64,000 nucleotides of DNA from NCBI RefSeq assembly GCF_047675955.1, contig NC_132915.1:52280026-52344025 (forward strand), in the 5' to 3' direction. The stretch is from Chlorocebus sabaeus (Eukaryota; Chordata; Mammalia; Primates; Cercopithecidae). The position numbers and the translations under genes are program-made. Of the stretch, positions 1 to 12,115 are shown piece after piece; positions within the stretch are counted from its first letter, which is position 1; each line of letters opens with the position of its first letter. The notes beneath the pieces are model-generated. The model worked only from the letters and a program-made list of their open reading frames with translations. It did not search any database and had not been told where the DNA came from.

Positions 1-1165
1 GAGAAAGAATAGTCTCTTCAATAAATGGTGCTGGGAAAATTGGCTATCCCCATGTAGAAGAATGAAGCTAGACCCCTATCTGTCAACACAAAATGGAGTA
101 AAGACTTAAATGTAAGACCCAAATTGATAAAACCACCAGAAGAAAACACAGGACATTTTTCATGATTGGCCTGAATAGGGATTTTTTGAAACGAATCGAA
201 ATAGCACAGGCAACAAAAACAAAAATAGACAAATGGGATTACCTCAAGCTAAATATCTTCTGCATAGCAAAGGAAACAATCAGAGTGAAAAGACATCCTT
301 TAGAATGAGAGAAAATATTTGTAAGTTATATATCTGACAAGAAGCTAATATACAGAATATGTAAGAAATGCAAACAACTCAACTCCAAAAAAAAAGAAAC
401 ACAAAAAACAAAAACAAAAAAACCTGAAGAGACCATTCTCAGAAGAAGGCATATAAATAGCCAACAAGTATTTGAAAAAATTCCTACATTATAATTATAA
501 GGGAAATACAAATTAAAACCAAATTAAAATATCACTTCACCCCAATTAGAATGGCCATTACCAAAAAGACAATAAGTAACAAATGCTGGTACAAATGTAG
601 AGAAAGATGAACTCTTATATCCTCTCAATGGGAAGATAAATTAGTATAGCCAATATGAAAAACAGTTCCTCACAAGTTAAAAGTAGAATTGCCATATGAT
701 CCAACAATTGCACTATTGGGTATATATCCAAAGGAAATGACATTCGTGTATCAAAGAGAGATCTGCACTCCTATGTCTATTGCAGCACTATTCACAATAG
801 CTCAGATATGAAGTCAACCTAAATGTCCATCAATATTTGAATGGATAAAAAAATGTGGTATATATACACAATTAAATACTATTTGGCCAAACAAAGAATG
901 AAATCCTGACATTGTGGCAACATGGATGAATCTGGAGGACATTATGTTAAGTAAAATAAGCCAGGCACAGAAATACAAATACCACATGATCTCACTCATA
1001 TGTGGAATCTAAAGAAACTTATCTCATAAAAGTAGAGTGTGGAAGAGTGGCTACCAGAGGCTGAGGTGGCCACTGGGGAGGGGGAGATAAGGAGAGATTT
1101 GTCAAAGGGTAAAAAGTTACAGCTAGATAAGAGGAATGAGTTCTGGTGTTTTAGTATTATATTAC
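1..1165 (+). mobile_element. LINE-1 3' end (L1PB/L1MA-like age), enters from left edge
   Basis: The sense strand follows the last third of L1 ORF2 and its 3' UTR: the 'ataaatggtgctggg' block, the 'tgggattacctcaagct' block near 235-255, and the 'cactcctatgtctattgcagcactattcacaatag' region near 767-800. The 3' UTR follows, with 'accacatgatctcactcatatgtgg' near 982-1006 and 'gttacagctagataagaggaat' near 1115-1137. ORF2 is broken by several stops and indels, and no frame longer than about 60 codons survives. The element begins outside the window. The end is approximate because 3' UTR similarity fades before the Alu. It is non-functional for retrotransposition. Confidence 0.85.
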
Positions 1166-1248
1166 ATGCATTTTCTTTACAGATACAGCTGCACAGAGTG
1201 CAACCTCCTATTGTTAATTTGCGCACTCCCCCTAAAAATGGATCATCT

Positions 1249-1524
1249 GGGCCTGTAATCCCAGCACTTTGGGAGGTGAGGCAGGCGGATCACGAGGTCA
1301 GGAGAGCTAGACCATCCTGGACAACATGATGAAACCCCGTCTCTACTAAAAATACAAAAACTAGCTGGGCATGGTGGTGCATGCCTGTAATCCCAACTGC
1401 TTGGGAGTCTGAGGTAGGACAATCGCTTGAACCAGGGAGTCGGAGGTTGCAATGAGCCGAGATCATGCCACTGCACTCCAGCCTGGTGACAGAGCAAGAC
1501 TCTGTCTTTAAAAAAAAAAAAAAA
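1249..1524 (+). mobile_element. Alu SINE, 5'-truncated
   Basis: It starts inside the left-arm A box region at 'gcctgtaatcccagcac', lacking the usual first 20 or so bases. It runs through both arms to a poly-A tail at about 1509-1524. The old-type right arm ('caatgagccgagatcatgccactgcactcc') suggests an AluS/J-age copy. It lies just downstream of the L1 3' end. Frames on the opposite strand (84 and 92 codons) are ordinary antisense-Alu frames. Confidence 0.93.
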
Positions 1525-1845
1525 TCTGATTGTAAATTCCTTATGAGTAATCTAGTAGAGGTAGTCATAAAATCACCTCCATAATCCCGCTTCCACTACA
1601 ACTCACTGAGTCACTAGAATGGGTATTTTCTTTTTATGTAAAAAAAAAATCCTAATCCTTTTATGAAAAACTATAATCTTACTCTTTTATCTCATGTTTC
1701 TTCTCCTTGTAAATCCTGGAGAATAGTTAACACGTGGATATATCACAGCAGGAGAGTAGTGCATACATGGGGATCATTTAGAGGAAGGCTGATATTTAGA
1801 AAAACACTTTAGAGGCAGCCTGACTTAAGAAGCGCAAGACTTCTA
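1525..1845. other. Unassigned AT-rich sequence
   Basis: No gene, repeat family or regulatory signal is recognised here. There is an oligo-A run at about 1640-1650. Confidence 0.5.
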
Positions 1846-1965
1846 TGAATAGTCAATGAACTCCTATAAAGGTAGAGCCCATGTCTTGATCATTACTTTC
1901 TTTATAGTACTTGGCCCCAATACTTAGCACACATAAGAATTCAATTAGTGTTGAATACATTAATG
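1846..1965 (+). mobile_element. LINE-2 3' end relic
   Basis: The order of motifs fits the L2 3' terminus: 'gtagagcccatgtcttg', then 'cttggccccaatacttagcac', then 'gaattcaattagtgttgaata'. The consensus pattern is a 'ctgt..cccagcacctagcacagtgcctggcac' block followed by 'caataaatgtttgttgaat'. It is heavily diverged. L2 is an ancient mammalian CR1-clade LINE and is inactive. Confidence 0.6.
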
Positions 1966-4490
1966 ACCAAGAGATAATGTTCATTTAGTACATCAAAACT
2001 TGGCTTGTCCTACCTCAGTGGTGGGAATGAGTAAAAACCACACCAGCTTAAACTGCAAAAAGGAAATGGCTTGACCTTCTTTGATCTTGTAGACTCCCTG
2101 AAAAATAACTTTCCATGACTGCAGCTCTCTTCTGAAATGATTGGCTAACGCTCTAAATTCAGAAGACTTGAACTTTTTATACAAAATTTAATTTTAAGCT
2201 ATTAATCTGTAAGAGTTAATCCCCTAATATTTCATAAATTTTATAATAAAATTTTTCTACATACTCATCAAATTAAATTGCATACTTTCTAAGTATTGCC
2301 ATGCTTTCAAATGAAGTTGCATAATATTTTATGCAAATGATAATGGGACTAACAATCAAAAGAGCCAACATTCTATCAAATCCTGCCATGAATTCTTAAG
2401 AAAATAAGTTTATTTGCCTGGGACCTTAGTCTTTATTTATAAAATAAATAGGTTAAAGTCGATCAAATTTTTCTAAAGTGATTTTTTTAAAGCCTCTTAA
2501 AAGTTCACAAAATCAATTAAGTGATTAACATCAGCATTTCAGTATTTTTAAAATAAAATGGAACAGAAGGAATATTATTATAGGGTATCACATATAAGGA
2601 TAAATAAAGTACTATGATAATTATTTGCAAATTCTAATGCGTACCAGTGTGTGTATTGCATTGTGACAAAACATGCCTTTACTGTGGACTGTATTTTTTT
2701 TTATAAAAGACACTGGGCCAGTCAATTTCTAAGGCTGACCAATTCTGATTTGAAGATTGTATCAGTTTTAATCAATCAAATCATTTTTGCTTCATTCATC
2801 TTACAAAAAACATAAAATAAATTGTCATATGGGAAGATCTACAAATGTTGACACCAAACAATGTAAGACACTAATAACTTTGGATTGCTAGCTATCAATA
2901 ATAACTTTGAGTCTTCACACTTCTGTTTTCCCGGAACACTCTAATATTCCATTCTCGAGATGCAAATTTGCTATTTGTTGTGTCTACTGGTTCATTTCAC
3001 CGTGTAAAGTATAATATTGTTATTATTGGGAGGTCATCTTTATTTGAAAGTGCTTTTACAAGCACTTTCTTTGTCTGCCTTGACTCTGGAGAAGGCAATG
3101 AGTATAATTTCACTTATATTGTCTTTCTAGATTCCAATTCCTTCTACATAGTGATAGTTTCTCACCGGTAACTCTTGTAGCATAAAAATAACAAACTGTT
3201 GTGTTAATTCCTGTGAAAAAGCATGAAGTATTTCTATCCCTTATTCAAATATGCTGCAACCCATTGGAGCTGCAAGTTTTATGTTAGGGACTCACTTTCA
3301 GATTTCTTGCTTTCTTGGGAACCAGGGCAATACTTCAACCCCCAGGTACTAGGGTCCTTATTTAAAAACAAAAAAATTGAGGGCAATTGGCACCCCCGTC
3401 TCTATTTTCTGAATTGGTTTTGATTTTACTTTTTTCTAGCACTTAAAATTCTATGTTACATTAAGGAGATTGTTTCTTTTGAAAATTATATTTATTTAGA
3501 ATTTCTGCATCTGCATCAGTTGTGCTACTCTGCCATGTCAGCTCAAGTTTCCCTAAGGACAAAAGTCAACCTTCAAGATTTTTTTAAGTGAAGGTTTCAT
3601 TACTCATATCTATTTTTTGAAAGGTGATTCACTTCCAGTTCCAGAAGGACTAGAGAGATTGGTTATCTCCACGTCCCAACATAAATTCCTCATTAAAAAA
3701 AGAATGTATTGTTAAAGTACATAATTATCAAATGGAAAAGGCCCACCAAGTCCCAATTAGGATAAATGACCAAGAACCCTTCTTAGACTATCATGGCAAA
3801 ATTTAGAACCCTGGAGTAAAGAAGAAAAATTATAAAAGCTTCCTAAGGAAAAGTAACAGACTATTTAAATAACAAATATCAGATTGACCTCAGCTTTCTT
3901 ATTTGTTACATTGAATGTAAGAAAACAGTGGAATGTTGTCTTCAAAGCACCATTGTAAAAAAAGGTGAAGTTAAAATTTTACACATTTATAGATATAATA
4001 AAAGCTAATCTATCATTAATTTGTAAGGGAGAAAATACAGATCTTCAGAACTGCAAAGACAATGAACATTTAAGCATTACTAAGAGATGTATTTTAGCAA
4101 GAAAAATATATTCGGTAAGAAATGGGATGCAACAAAATAAGCACTAGGGAAAAAGACCTACTATTACATGTAAAATTGATGGTTAAAAATAGAGGTTTGA
4201 AGCTAAAATCTCAAATGATATTTTTAAAAATTATGAGAAACTTAATTTTTCATCCAAAGAGAACATATATCAGTCAAAATTAGGTTCAGCTGCACATAGC
4301 AGTAATAAGTAATTCCAAAGGACAGAGTTATCTTTCTCATGTAAAAGAACTGTCTCGAGGTAGATGATCCAGTGTTAATATGATGACTCCACTATTATTT
4401 ATGTAACACTGATATTAAACATTTAATGTTTAAACATATTTTTCCATCAACAGGGAGAATTAATCTGCAACTATAAAATTTCCTTCCAAA
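1966..4490. other. Mostly unassigned unique sequence
   Basis: No exon or long frame is seen. The stretch is AT-rich. The part around 2930-3430 has somewhat more balanced composition and contains a perfect short hairpin at 3046-3069, but no coding signal. The frames at 2968-3171 and 3223-3423 are short and resemble no protein I know. Confidence 0.5.
3046..3069. repeat. Short perfect inverted repeat (10-bp arms, 4-nt loop)
   Basis: The left arm gaaagtgctt (3046-3055) and right arm aagcactttc (3060-3069) are exact reverse complements around the loop TTAC. Pairing does not extend outward on either side, so the stem stays at 10 bp. Confidence 0.9.
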
Positions 4491-6793
4491 TAAAAATACT
4501 TTTTGCAAGCTGTCACTTTCTTCCTCTTCCAATATCCCATATTTTGTTGAAATCTTCTGGAGTTTTAATATCTGGTTTTTATTATATTTTCAATATGATT
4601 CTACTTTCATAGATGTAAATTTAGATTGTCTTAAGGTTTACAGTCACACTCTCAACTATTAAGTATACTTAACTATAAATTTTGCTGGTTTATTTGTTCA
4701 ACACTGTTTCACATATTTTATAAGTTCAATAGTTCTTGAACTCAATTTTTTTGTTTGGTAGGAATAACTGACTAATTTGGTGTTTCAGAAAGACTTTCAT
4801 ACCATCCTGCAAATTGTGAAATGTCATGAGCTTATTCTCACAAGTAAAGGATATTTTTTGAAGGACATCAAGTTTTACATTTATAGTTTCATTTAGAAAT
4901 TTAAAAATATTTCTCCACTTTTTTCAAACATCCTGAGTTGCAAAATATAAGTCTGATGCCAGTCTAATTCTAACCCTTTTCACAATAATCAAGAAAACTT
5001 GATTGTTTACTTTTGTTTGCCTGTTTTCTGCAGAGGAAGCTATTACGAAGCTTTTAAAATTTAGGAATACTTAAATTTCTACACTAATTCTCCAGATCCT
5101 CCCCCATTAATACCACCATGATCCTCAGTACTTACTGGACTGTTTTCAAAGCTTAATGCTTTAATTAGCTCAGGAAAATTTTATTTTTGCATTTCTTCTT
5201 TTGTATGTCTTTTACTTTCTTTTTCTACAACTCCTATTGGACAGGTTGTCCAAATGTAAGTTAATAATCTTCTCATCTCTTTATCTTTTCACAGTACATT
5301 CAGATCTAATCTATTGATTCCATGTACCAAATCAGAGATTCAACCTTCAGTTGTTTACTCTAATATCCAGTCTGTTCACTTTTTTTCCTTGTTGTATGTT
5401 TACTGTTAAAATTTCACCCACCATGTTCTTATTTTTCATTGCTCTAATTGTTTCATTTTTGGATGAGAGGAATATACAAGCTAAATGTAAAATTTGACTA
5501 ACAGTAGCTTTGATTAAACAAGGTACAAATACTGTCTTTACATATTTTGAAAACAGACATGTTGATTTTTTTAATCTGTCAATTATATAGGTGAAAATGG
5601 CAACATGTTAATATACATTTTAGTGGATAATTAGCCATATTTGTATTTACTTTGCAAATTGGCAAACAAATCTTTAGAATAATTTTCTAAGGCTATTATT
5701 CATAAATATGCTAAAAATGTTCACTTTCACTCTCATTTAATTATTTTGGATAGTATTTTTAAAACACTATATATCAAATCTATAAAATACTATATTTATT
5801 TTCTTTTTTGTTCAGAAAGTTCTGGAATACTTTGATATTAAATAAAGGCATATTTCTTCTGCATATTTCATGCATATATTTTTTATATTTCCACATTTAA
5901 GTAAATTGGCAAACCCAGAAACCCCATTATATGATATAAATAACAATATCACTTTATTTTACCAAATAATATATTTCATTTTTTAAATCATTCATTGAAA
6001 GTATAGCTCAGACTTCTTCACTTCTTTGAAATGCTACCTTTACCAATTACTATATTTTAGGGTGCTACGGACTTGGGAAGGACTTATTTTCTGTTGCAAT
6101 TATATATATATCTATTCTTTCATCAGTGATCCAATACTTGAATTATGACAGGTTTATAATGTAATTAATACACATACAAAAATATGTTTTCAGCATTTTT
6201 CTTGTTATTTTCACCCCTTCTATCCTCATATCTAAATTATTTTCAGTTGAACTCTTGAGGTTTCTGAGTAATTATATTATCTTTGTATTAATATGTTGTG
6301 TAATTTTTCCTATAGTATACAAAAATCTCATCATTTTCCCTCCACTGTAGTTATAATAATGTTTTCTTGTTTGTTTGTTTCCTAGATCCTGGCTTCAATA
6401 GGAAGACCTTTGATTCTTTATCAAGTACTCAGTTGTATCTTTTCAAGAAAGATTCTCCTCACTTTTAAGGTCTTTCTATTCCTGACTTGATGTAAATTTC
6501 TTTGTTTCTCTTTGTGTTTTAATCTGGATATTTGTTCATCCTCCATATAGATTATCAACGTTATTTCTTTTATGAAATATAGACATATGAGTTATATTAT
6601 ACTTTTTAATATAAACCATTTTAAATAATTTTAATAAAGTTTAATGTAGTTTCTTTGATCACAACTTACTATATTATGGTTATAAGGTGACCTTAATTTA
6701 TTGCTGATGTTCTTTATGTTTACATTCAGATATGTTTACAAAATAAAAGAAATGAGATTGGTCACTTTTTAATTTGTAATACTTGACATTTAA
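4491..6793. other. AT-rich region, possible antisense old LINE-1/HAL1 relics
   Basis: The T-rich plus strand, with blocks such as 'tttacatttatagtttcatttagaaatttaaaaatatttctcc' near 4873-4917, resembles the antisense of very old L1M or HAL1 elements. Similarity is too weak to give orientation or borders. No gene is seen, and all frames are short. Confidence 0.3.
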
Positions 6794-6805
6794 TTTCACA
6801 ATTTT

Positions 6806-6970
6806 TTTTTTTCTTTTTTGAGGCAGAGTCTCTCTCTGTTGCGCAGGCTAGGGTGGAGTGCAATGGCATGATCTTGGCTCACTGAAACCTCCACCTCCCG
6901 GGTTTAAGGGATTCTACTGCCTCAACCTCCCGAGTAGGGGGAATTATAGGTGCCTGCAACCATGCCCGGC
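6806..6970 (-). mobile_element. Alu SINE, 5'-truncated (right arm), with 12-bp TSD
   Basis: The antisense poly-T at about 6802-6818 leads into the right arm ('gaggcagagtctctctctgttgc' onwards). The element stops at 'catgcccggc' at 6970, so the left arm is absent. The flanks carry an identical TTTCACAATTTT at 6794-6805 and 6971-6982. This shows that the truncation arose at insertion, not by later deletion. The copy is well diverged, consistent with an old Alu. Confidence 0.92.
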
Positions 6971-6982
6971 TTTCACAATTTT

Positions 6983-8595
6983 ATTAGTATGAGTAAAATG
7001 TTCATCTTTTATCATATGCAACAATGTGTATATATATGACATAGAAATTGTGTATTTCTTTAAAGTTTTAGATAACTGTTGGAATTGTTGAATTTTAAAA
7101 CTTCTATTTAGTATTTAATAATTATTATCCTAGAAAATATTTCAGAGAGCTTATTTTAGGCTAGAGACATTTATTTTTGCTTAGAGTATATCTTGAGCTA
7201 TTAAAATTAGATTCTTAATTTTCTATTTTGTATATCCTGCATATGTTTGTGTATAATTATTATTTTACCCAAAACTGAAAACTTCATTGAATGATGAACA
7301 ATAAAGTACTCATTTATATCCTGTTATGAGTCTTGCTATTGAAAGTTTTATCAGTTTCAAAAGAATTTATCAGTCAAGGACAGGACTCTTAACCATGTTT
7401 ATATTTCTTTCATTGATTTTCCTTTAATTAATCTGTGTACCATAAAATTATGTATATCCCTCTTTTCTATTTGTCAAAGGGTTTAATTAAAATATCTCAG
7501 TATTCTTAAGTTTTTTTCTTAAAAATCACCATTATGAATAAACTTTGGGTAATGACACTTCCCTAACCTGGAATATTTGCGATTATTTAGCATTGTTTAT
7601 TTTAACAGCAAAGCATTAAAAATAATGAAACTGTTGAACTTTCAGCCGATCACCAGTGATCAATCTTAATATGTATTCCTTAATTCATGTTGCTACCTGG
7701 CTAATGTGTATCATGTCTTTTTATGCTGGATTTTATTACTACAAATCTGTTTTCTTATGTAATATTTATAACTATTGAGCTGTACACAGACAAATATTGA
7801 GTATCTTATAAAAATAAGACTAAAAATATTTGTATCGATCTGTTAAACTGAGACATTTTCTTTATTTTGTAGAATATATGGTGCTGTGAGAGTAACTTTT
7901 TAAATGTTTAGCATGCAGACTTTTGGAAAACTTAATTTCTTAATTGTAGTGTAAGCGACATACTTTTGGAAATTTTAATTTTTTTATTTTCCACTTATTA
8001 GTTATGTAAAGTCAACTTTTCCATTTTTCAACTGCTCTGCCCCATGTAAAAATAAATGACCCACCGTAAGAAACAGTTTTGCTAGTTTTATGAGAAAAAC
8101 CAACATAGCATACACTTTTCTCTGCCTTAGTAGCCGATTTGAGGAAAGTAAATGGCCATAGACTCCAACTGATAGCTGCCTCAGATGTTCTTAAGTACAT
8201 ACTTATAAGACAAATGTTTAATCATATGTTATTTGCTTTCCCATAAAGCGTTTATACTTCAACTTGGGTAATGATTTTCTTGAGCAACACTATGCAAAAC
8301 TTGTGAGGTTTTAAGATACCGAATTTAGACTGAAATAATTATCTGCACCATGCACAAGTGGGTCAGCCTTGGAAGAGAAAAGTTGCACTGCCAGCTTTGA
8401 GTAAGACCCTAGAGGCAAGGACCAGAGCACATCATGTGGGTCAGCCTTGTCTGGTTATTTTCAATGAAGTTCTTCAGCTGTTGTTAGCTAAAATTCATTT
8501 AGGTTGCCTCTTTTCCTAGGTTAGTTACTTTAGATATGCTGAGTTTCTAAAGGTAAGTCCTAGACAAATATTAAAATGTCTACAGAGGACTTTCT
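6983..8595. other. AT-rich unassigned sequence
   Basis: No gene or confidently named repeat is seen. Blocks near 7160-7450 could be remnants of very old LINE sequence, but I cannot assign them. Confidence 0.5.
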
Positions 8596-8596
8596 C

Positions 8597-8899
8597 TTTT
8601 TTTTTTTTTTTTTTTGTTTTGAGACGGAGTCTTGCTCTGTTGCCCTGACTAGAGTGCAGTGGCCTGATCTCGGCTCGCTGCAAACTTGCCTCTCAGGTCA
8701 AATGATTCTCCTGCCTCAGCCTTCTGAGTAGATGGGAATAGAAGTGCATGCCACCATGCTCAGCTTATTTTTGTATTTTTAGTAGATATGGGGTTTCACC
8801 ATGTTGGTCAGGCAGGTCTCGAACCCCTGACCTCATGATACACCTGCCTTGGCCTCCCAAAGTGCTGGGATTACAGGTATGAGCCACTGTGCTGAGCCC
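8597..8899 (-). mobile_element. Alu SINE, full length, antisense
   Basis: The poly-T at 8597-8615 is followed by 'gagacggagtcttgctctg' and both Alu arms in reverse complement, ending at 'gagccactgtgctgagccc' about 8899. Scattered substitutions at CpG sites indicate an AluS-age copy. No clear TSD is visible because the flanks are T-rich on both sides. Confidence 0.93.
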
Positions 8900-9309
8900 G
8901 TTTTTCTTACTTCTGGTAGCTCCTTCAAGTTCCTTCTTTACACAAGGCAAATATATCAGCTAGTTTTCTTGATGTCTTGGGTAACCAAAAATATTATAAT
9001 ACCCAAGTTATAATAATTATTTATTTTTATAAAGTAAGTCTATCATGCCAATTGTATAGTCAAACTGGACTAATTAGGCACATTCCTCTGGATTTAAAAA
9101 CTGTTCTCCAAGAAATTATTGCATTACTGGTGGGCAGTAGAGATTCAAGATCAAAGAATCACAAATAATGCCCCCTAGGCAACAAGATTACGTCCATTTC
9201 TTTCTCTTTCATTTTGCTTATCCTTTTCTCTCAGACACACCAGTTGAGGTATCTTCAACTTTTGTTGATGGTCAAACACTAAAGGGGAGGAAAAATTAAA
9301 AGCAGTAAA
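8900..9309. other. Unassigned unique sequence
   Basis: No repeat, exon or regulatory motif is recognised in this interval between the Alu and the old L1. Confidence 0.5.
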
Positions 9310-9472
9310 AAATATAAATATTTCTGTATCTATTTTTTAAATTGAATTCATTATTTTAAACAAATTATCTAACAAAGAACATTATAAGGCCACATAATTT
9401 CATGGGTGAATTCTACCAAACTTTTAAGAAATAATACCAATCTTACCAAACATCTTTCAAAAATATAAAAGG

Positions 9473-9660
9473 AGCTGGATGTAGTAGCTTTCACCTGTAA
9501 TCCCAGAACTTTGGGTGGCCTAGACAGTTGGAATGCTTGAGCCCAGGAGTTCAAGACAAGGGCAACATAGTGAAGTCTCCTCTCTACAAAAAATATGAAA
9601 ATAACCTGGGTATTGTGGTATGTGTCTGTAGTCCCAGCTACTCAGGAGGCTGAGGGTGGA
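9473..9660 (+). mobile_element. Alu SINE (AluJ-like), right arm replaced by tetranucleotide array
   Basis: The left arm runs from 'gagctggatgtagtagctttcacctg' through the middle A-rich linker ('ctctacaaaaaatatgaaaataacctggg', 9581-9609) into the right arm as far as 'aggctgagggtggaaggatcc'. There the Alu stops and the ATCC-type array begins. 'gagcccaggagttcaagac' at about 9539-9557 is a J-type feature. It sits inside the old L1. Confidence 0.85.
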
Positions 9661-9811
9661 AGGATCCACCGATCCATTGATCCATTGATCGATCCACCCA
9701 TCCATCGATCCATCCATCCATCGATTGATCCATCCATCCATCCATCCATCCATCGATCCATCCATCCATCCATCCATCCTTCCATCCATCCATCCATCCA
9801 ATCATCTATCT
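9661..9811. repeat. (ATCC)n / (GATCCATC)n tetranucleotide microsatellite
   Basis: About 150 bp of 4-bp periodic sequence. The left third mixes GATC and CATC units (gatccaccgatccattgatcc). The right two thirds are nearly pure CATC with one CTTC variant (near 9779). A 4-bp period without stops leaves long open frames on both strands, translating as Ser-Ile-His-Pro repeats on + and Met-Asp-Gly-Trp repeats on -. These frames are artefacts. Confidence 0.97.
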
Positions 9812-11184
9812 ATTGAAAGAAAGAATATTTCTCAATCATTTTTATGAAGCTAACACAACCATAACACTAAAATATGGTGAAGATATTACAAGCTAAGAAA
9901 ATTAGAGACCAATATCACTATGTATGTGGGTACAAAAACGTAAACAATGCATTAGCTATGTCATCCAGCAACAAATAAAAACATGCCATAATGACGAGCT
10001 GGGTTTAACACAGGAATGCAAGGTTGGTTTAACATTTAAAAAATCAATGTAAAAATGTGCAAAATGGACATGACAAAATTCAGAAAATGGCATAATTGCT
10101 TTTTAAACTTCCTCTTCAGAAAACACAAAGGCAGCATCATATTTAGTGATGAAATATTGAAACATTATGTCCCACACGAATAAAGGATATCCACTCTCAC
10201 CATTTCTAGTCAACATCATACTAGAGGTTCTGTTCTGTGCAATAAGCAAGAAACTGAAATAAATGATATAAATATTTAAAAGGAAAAAAATAAACAGTCT
10301 AAATTCACATATGACAGCTTTTTTAATATCCTGACTATTCTCAAAACATTTACTAGAATCAATAAGTGAATTTAGCAACATAGTAAGATACAAGGTCCAG
10401 ATACAAAACCCAATTGTATTTCTATAAGGTAGTAATGAACAAATTTTTTAAAGTACCTTTTACATAGCACCAAACATATTAAATATTTAGAAATGAATTT
10501 CATGATTACCTATATGATTTGATAATAAAAACTATAAACTATTGGGAGAAATTTAAATGATCAAAATAAATGCAAAAATAGACTATATTTAAGATTCAAA
10601 GATTCAAAATTGTTAAGATGTCAGTTCTTCCAAAATTCTTGTAGAGTTTCATTTCAATCCTGTCAAAATACCAACACCTTTCTGGAGTAGAAATTGACAA
10701 GTTCACTATAAAATGAAAATTAATAGGGTCTAGTATAGCTATAAAAATTTTAGAAAAGATGGGAAGATTTAAGTGATTCACACTACTGGATTTCAGCTTA
10801 CTGCAAAGCTGCAAGACAGTATCATATTCCCATAAAAACAGAAAAATAGATCTGTGGAACAGAAAGTTCAGATACAGAAAGATAAATCATCAATTGAATT
10901 CTGACAAAGTGCCAAGACATTTCAATGGGGAATATAAAGTATTTTCACAAATAATGTTGGAATAATTGGATGCAGATATAAAGCAAACCTTAATTCCTAA
11001 CTCACATTATACACAAAAATTCAAGGTGCATATGTTAACATAAATGTAAAAGTTAGACTATAAAGTTTCTAGAAGAAAATATAAGACAATAACTTTACCA
11101 CTTTGGGTTAGGCAAATAATCCTTAGTAAAAACAACAATAATAATCATAAAAGAAAGAAAAATTGATAGATCAGATGCCATACT

Positions 11185-11464
11185 TTTTTTTGAGACTAGG
11201 TCTCACTTGGTTGCTCAGCAGTGGTGCAATCTCAGCTCACTACAACCTTCACATCCTGGGTTTAAGTGATTCTCCCACCTGAGCCTTCCAAGTAGCTGGG
11301 ACCACAGGTGCACACAACCATGCCCAGCTAATTTTTGTGTTTTTAGTAGAGATGGGGTTTCACCATGTCACCCAGGCTGGTTGCGAACTCCTGGGTTCAA
11401 GTGATTCTCCTGTCTTGGCCTCCCGAAGTGTTAGGATTACAGGAATGAGCCATTGCACCCAGCC
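11185..11464 (-). mobile_element. Alu SINE, antisense, inside old L1
   Basis: 'ttttttttgagactaggtctcac' through both arms to 'gagccattgcacccagcc', in reverse complement. The short poly-T tail and many substitutions point to an AluJ/S-age copy. A further T-run at 11472-11485 lies just beyond the 5' end of the Alu. Confidence 0.92.
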
Positions 11465-11529
11465 TACCATAATTTTTTTTTTTTAATTTTAAATGAAAAG
11501 AAATGAAAACTCAAGTAACAACCTGGGGG

Positions 11530-11665
11530 TAAGGTTCATTACCTTGTTTTGTGACATATCTGTTACAATAGTCCATTTTTACTGGATTTCTTTCTATAAT
11601 TGTACTAAGAGTATACTTTCTACATTTTGGATACATATTCTTTGTCACATGTATGTGTGTTAAAT
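11530..11665 (-). mobile_element. Probable inverted fragment within the old L1
   Basis: 'ttgtactaagagtatactttctacattttggatacatattctttgtcac' reads like the antisense of L1 ORF2 near its C-terminal third. The sequence on both sides reads as sense L1; 'taaatggccaagaacaagtgaaataatgctt' follows immediately at about 11661. I infer a local inversion or a separate antisense L1 scrap. The divergence is high. Confidence 0.4.
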
Positions 11666-12115
11666 GGCCAAGAACAAGTGAAATAATGCTTAACAGAATT
11701 ATGTATCAGGTAATGTAAATTAAAACTAAAACAAGCATTACTATACACCCTCTAGTGTAGCAAAATACTGAGAACACTAAATGTTGGTGAGATTTAGAGC
11801 AGCTGGGACCTTCATGCAATTCATGGTGGCAAACTTCATGCACTCTCTTTTAAATTTAAATATACAGTCATCCCTATGACCTGATACTCACAACATAGAT
11901 GAATCTCAAAAGTATTATGTTAGGTAGAATAAGCCAGACAAAAACATGTGCATACAGTATGATTCCACTTATATACAATTCAAACATAGGCATCAATAAT
12001 CTAAGGTGATGCTAACAAGATGGTGGTTGCCTGTAAGGGAGATGAAGATTGATAGGAGAAAACACAAGGCAAGTTTTTGAAGTATAAGATATGTTATATG
12101 TTTTCGTTGAATGTC

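Larger units (their letters stand above)
9310..12115 (+). mobile_element. Old LINE-1 (L1M-type) ORF2 to 3' end, with nested insertions
   Basis: The sense strand follows L1 ORF2 in order: 'catgggtgaattctaccaaac' (about 9401-9421), 'aggaatgcaaggttggtttaacat' (10012-10035), the 'ttctagtcaacatcatactagaggt' block (10204-10228), 'gcaagacagtatcatattcccat' (10811-10833), and the 3' UTR-like 'caagatggtggttgcctgtaaggga' (12017-12041). It is extensively mutated with no usable frame. It is interrupted by an Alu with a tetranucleotide array (9473-9811) and by another Alu (11185-11464). The left border is approximate. Confidence 0.8.

Noticed and set aside
1243..1568. Antisense frames of 84 and 92 codons with Cys/His/Trp-rich sequence
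   Set aside because: Typical antisense-Alu translations. The same peptides recur over the other Alus (36240, 41113, 42971, 58417, 60273).
9520..9816. Long frames on both strands encoding Met-Asp-Gly-Trp and Ser-Ile-His-Pro repeats
   Set aside because: They are translations of a stop-free tetranucleotide microsatellite, open on both strands, with no gene context.
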